A stretch of 64,000 nt of DNA, taken from assembly GCA_963765625.1 (NCBI GenBank), contig CAVXXD010000016.1:1-64000 (forward strand). Direction: 5' to 3'. This DNA comes from CAVXXD01 sp963765625 (lineage in GTDB: Bacteria > Actinomycetota > Geothermincolia > Geothermincolales > Geothermincolaceae). Under the pieces are notes generated by a model. It made no database searches. It was given only the letters and a program-made list of their open reading frames with translations, and had not been told where the DNA came from. Below, piece by piece: positions 61,768 to 64,000 of the stretch (positions are counted from its first letter, which is position 1; the number at the start of each line of letters is the position of its first letter). Both the position numbers and the translations under genes were made by a program.

Positions 61768-63201
61768 TTGAGCAAGAGCTATCGCGTCACTCTTCAGGCC
61801 GCGCTGCTCTTCCTGGCGCTGGTCCTGGTGGCAGGAGCCCTGGCTGTGGCCATCGTCGATCAGCGCGAAAAGGAACTGGCCGATACCATGCATGACTGGC
61901 CGGTGAAAGATGCCGGTTACCAGGACCACCTGCGGCTTCCGGAAGGAGACCTGCCAGCGCTGTCCCTCATCATCATCGAGAACGAGCCTGGAGCGATGTT
62001 CCTGGCCGCCCAGGTCCAGGGTCTTCTTTACCTGACCGAACTGCCACCCACCGTCCTGTTGAGCTCGGGCGAGGAGAGGTTGACGGCGAGTGAACTCGGT
62101 GACCGGGGGCTGCCCGTGCTGCTCGAGAGCCTGGCTGGCCACTACGGGCTACCCGTCTCTCACTGCTTTGGCCTGGACTGCGGGGAGACCGCCGACCCGC
62201 CTGCCGATGAGGACGAGGCGCATTGCGCCGGATCCCGGCTGCTGGAGTTCGGGGCATCGTGGCGTGAGGAGTTCAGCCGGAAAGGGCTGCTGCTCGATCC
62301 CGGTACCCAGACCGACCTTGCCGGCACCTGCCTGGTCGACCCCGACCTCGGCTACCGCAACCTCCAGGCCTGGGGAGAGTCGCTGCGGGAACTGGACACT
62401 TCCTCCATCCGTACCCTGCCCCTTCTTACCTCGGGATGGAAGGTGGGTGAACAGGAACTGGACGGCCGGGCTTATCTGGACATTCTGGCCATGGTGGGCA
62501 GGGGGGAAGACCCCGCCCTCTACATCCAGGAGCACGAAGCAGCCAGGGAGGAAGAGCGCAAGGCGCGCACCCTCTCCAACAACCCCGTCACCCCGGCCAT
62601 CATCTACGGGGGATACGCCAACCGCATGGAGGTGGCCATCACCCTGGACGACGGCTACAACCAGGATCCCCGCGTCCTGGAGTTGCTCCAGTCCTACGGT
62701 ATCCGTTGCACTGTTTTCCCGGTGGGGCGCTTCGCGGAACAGAACGTGGAATGGTTGAAGCTGTTGGATGCCATGGGCTTCGAGATCGCCAATCACTCCT
62801 ATACCCACCCCATCCACAAGCCCAACCGCCTGATCGATCTGCCCGACGAAGCCGTGTACGGGGAGATCCTCGCGGCCCAGCAGGTGGTCTGGGACGCCGT
62901 TGGCAAGCAATACCCCTACTTCCGCCCACCAGGAGGCTGGGTGGACGAGCGGATCGCGGCCCTGGCGGCCGACCTGGGCTACGTGACGGTGATGTGGTCG
63001 CTGGACTCCGGCGACACCGGTGACCCCAATACGTCTCCCCTTGACCGGGCCAATACCATTCTGTCCAAGGTCAAGCCCGGCTACATCCTGTTGTTCCATT
63101 TCGGCGGGTACTACACTTACGAGACCTTGAAGTACCTCATCCCGCGGATGCAGGGGCAGGGCTATCACTTCGTCACCCTGAGCCAGCTCTTCAAACCCTG
63201 A
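61768..63201 (+). CDS. Membrane-anchored polysaccharide deacetylase-like protein
   Basis: The 477-residue protein has one N-terminal membrane segment (~9-28), an unrecognised outer domain (~40-285), and a NodB-type deacetylase domain: VAITLDDGYNQ with the metal Asp pair, ANHSYTHP with two metal His residues, YFRPPGGW and MWSLDSGDTGD. It probably removes N-acetyl groups from a cell-wall or exopolysaccharide. The unpaired N-terminal domain carries LPPTVLLSSGEERLTASELG and an HCFGLDCGETAD Cys pair. TTG 61768 lies 8 bp past the translin-like gene. Confidence 0.88.
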   Translation: MSKSYRVTLQAALLFLALVLVAGALAVAIVDQREKELADTMHDWPVKDAGYQDHLRLPEGDLPALSLIIIENEPGAMFLAAQVQGLLYLTELPPTVLLSSGEERLTASELGDRGLPVLLESLAGHYGLPVSHCFGLDCGETADPPADEDEAHCAGSRLLEFGASWREEFSRKGLLLDPGTQTDLAGTCLVDPDLGYRNLQAWGESLRELDTSSIRTLPLLTSGWKVGEQELDGRAYLDILAMVGRGEDPALYIQEHEAAREEERKARTLSNNPVTPAIIYGGYANRMEVAITLDDGYNQDPRVLELLQSYGIRCTVFPVGRFAEQNVEWLKLLDAMGFEIANHSYTHPIHKPNRLIDLPDEAVYGEILAAQQVVWDAVGKQYPYFRPPGGWVDERIAALAADLGYVTVMWSLDSGDTGDPNTSPLDRANTILSKVKPGYILLFHFGGYYTYETLKYLIPRMQGQGYHFVTLSQLFKP

Positions 63202-63313
63202 TGTTAAAGCGCTTTTCCCCGATCAGCTTGCTTTTGTCACTATCCTGAAATAATATTTCTACCGTTAGATTTCTTATATGTAGACGACACGCAGCAAGAG
63301 AGGAGTGATGTTC

Positions 63314-64000
63314 ATGGAAAACACCTGGCCCTATATCACCCTGGCCCTGGGGGTCCTGGGCATAGGGATGGCGGGCTTCTACGCCTGGTGGGTGCTGAAG
63401 CAGGACCCGGGTGACGAGGAGATGCAGGGCATCTCCCGCCACGTGCAGCAGGGGGCGGCCGCTTTCCTCAAGCGGGAGTACTCGACCGCTATCTGGTTTC
63501 TGCTGTTGGTGGCCGTGGCCATGTTCTTCTTCGTCAAGGTCGACAACATCGCCATCGGGCGCTTTCAAGCTTTCGCTTACCTGTTCGGGGTGGTCTGTTC
63601 CGGCAGCATCGGCATCATCGGCATGTACGTCTCCACCCGGGCCAACTGCCGCACCACCCAGGCGGCAAAAACGGGCATGGGCACCGCCCTTCGCCTGGCT
63701 TTTCGGGGCGGTTCGGTCACCGGCCTGGCCGTGGTGGGCATCGGCCTCTTCGGAGTGTCCCTCGTCTACATCGTACTGGGTGTGCTGTGGAAACCGACCA
63801 CTATCATCGATCCGGCCGGAGCCTACAACTACCTCCCAGAAGTCATCGCCGCCTTCGGCCTCGGCGCCTCCTCCATCGCCCTCTTCGCGAGAGTGGGCGG
63901 AGGCATCTTCACCAAGGCCGCCGACGTCGGCGCCGACCTGGTGGGCAAGGTCGAAGCGGGCATCCCCGAGGACGACCCGCGCAACCCCGCGGTTATCGCC
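63314..64000 (+). CDS. hppA: Membrane-bound ion-pumping pyrophosphatase (5' part)
   Basis: It couples pyrophosphate hydrolysis to H+ or Na+ pumping. The first 229 codons are visible; the gene runs off the window. There are about five membrane helices, with DPGDEEMQGISRHVQQGAAA then FLKREYSTA, TRANCRTTQAAKTG, and the substrate-site stretch GGGIFTKAADVGADLVGKVE AGIPEDDPRNPAVIA. ATG 63314 follows AGGAG at 8 nt. The residues that separate Na+ from H+ pumps and K+-dependent from independent forms lie beyond the window edge. Confidence 0.95.
   Translation, partial: MENTWPYITLALGVLGIGMAGFYAWWVLKQDPGDEEMQGISRHVQQGAAAFLKREYSTAIWFLLLVAVAMFFFVKVDNIAIGRFQAFAYLFGVVCSGSIGIIGMYVSTRANCRTTQAAKTGMGTALRLAFRGGSVTGLAVVGIGLFGVSLVYIVLGVLWKPTTIIDPAGAYNYLPEVIAAFGLGASSIALFARVGGGIFTKAADVGADLVGKVEAGIPEDDPRNPAVIA

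Overview
The window looks like a contig from a high-GC, anaerobic Gram-positive-type bacterium, most likely a deep-branching Actinomycetota lineage of the Geothermincolia/OPB41 kind. The evidence is the gene content: lipoproteins and large secreted proteins with WYLAEG-type C-terminal repeats, an Rnf complex, a bacterial V-type ATPase of the E-DUF2764-A-B-D-I-K layout, a membrane pyrophosphatase, radical SAM and 2-hydroxyacyl-CoA dehydratase-type proteins. The taxonomic call is inference from content, not from a marker-gene comparison.

Layout. 1-14.3 kb is an accessory, mostly cell-surface region. It holds the tail of one WYLAEG-repeat protein and three further repeat proteins (sialidase-like, Vgb-propeller and class A beta-lactamase-like N-terminal domains), two paralogous lipoproteins, a rearranged solute-binding lipoprotein, an esterase, a DUF1003 membrane protein, a truncated pyruvate-kinase-like gene and tRNA-His. 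tRNA-Arg and tRNA-Leu close this region. 14.7-18.1 kb is tig-clpP-clpX. 19.3-32.5 kb is a run of housekeeping genes: valS-folC-ndk, the elongasome (mreBCD-mrdA-rodA), era, mgtE and deoC. 32.5-34.5 kb on the minus strand holds a probable structured small RNA with its own promoter, recO, uppS and a small Cys-rich protein. 34.7-38.2 kb has a sigma factor, a small membrane protein, and an acyl carrier protein followed by two proteins of the 2-hydroxyacyl-CoA dehydratase/activase group. 38.2-45.9 kb is the V-type ATPase operon behind a 150-nt leader. 46.0-48.7 kb is a HEAT-repeat protein with a SPASM radical SAM enzyme. 48.8-54.6 kb has rseC-like and rnfCDGEAB. 54.7-64 kb has a GAF/PAS/PP2C signalling phosphatase, a CoA ligase-aminotransferase pair, a flavodoxin-ferredoxin protein, a translin homologue, a polysaccharide deacetylase and the 5' part of hppA.

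How the genes fit together. Rnf, a V-type ATPase whose proteolipid keeps the Na+-ligand residues, and a membrane pyrophosphatase point to ion-gradient energy conservation in a fermentative or acetogen-like anaerobe. The aminotransferase/CoA-ligase pair and the flavodoxin-ferredoxin protein could feed such a metabolism (inference).

Caution about the sequence. At least nine genes, including rodA, ntpB, rnfC and rnfD, are broken by single-base indels that restore a perfect family match when undone. I count about 15 apparent insertions and one deletion. This strong bias towards insertions suggests sequencing error rather than gene decay, so I annotate these genes across the breaks. The most interesting non-standard signals are the ~128-nt RNA at 32.5-32.66 kb, a pair of 35-37-bp inverted repeats each enclosing an unrelated spacer of exactly 31 nt (30.3 and 57.3 kb), the swapped-lobe solute-binding protein, and the shared tail module of the surface proteins.
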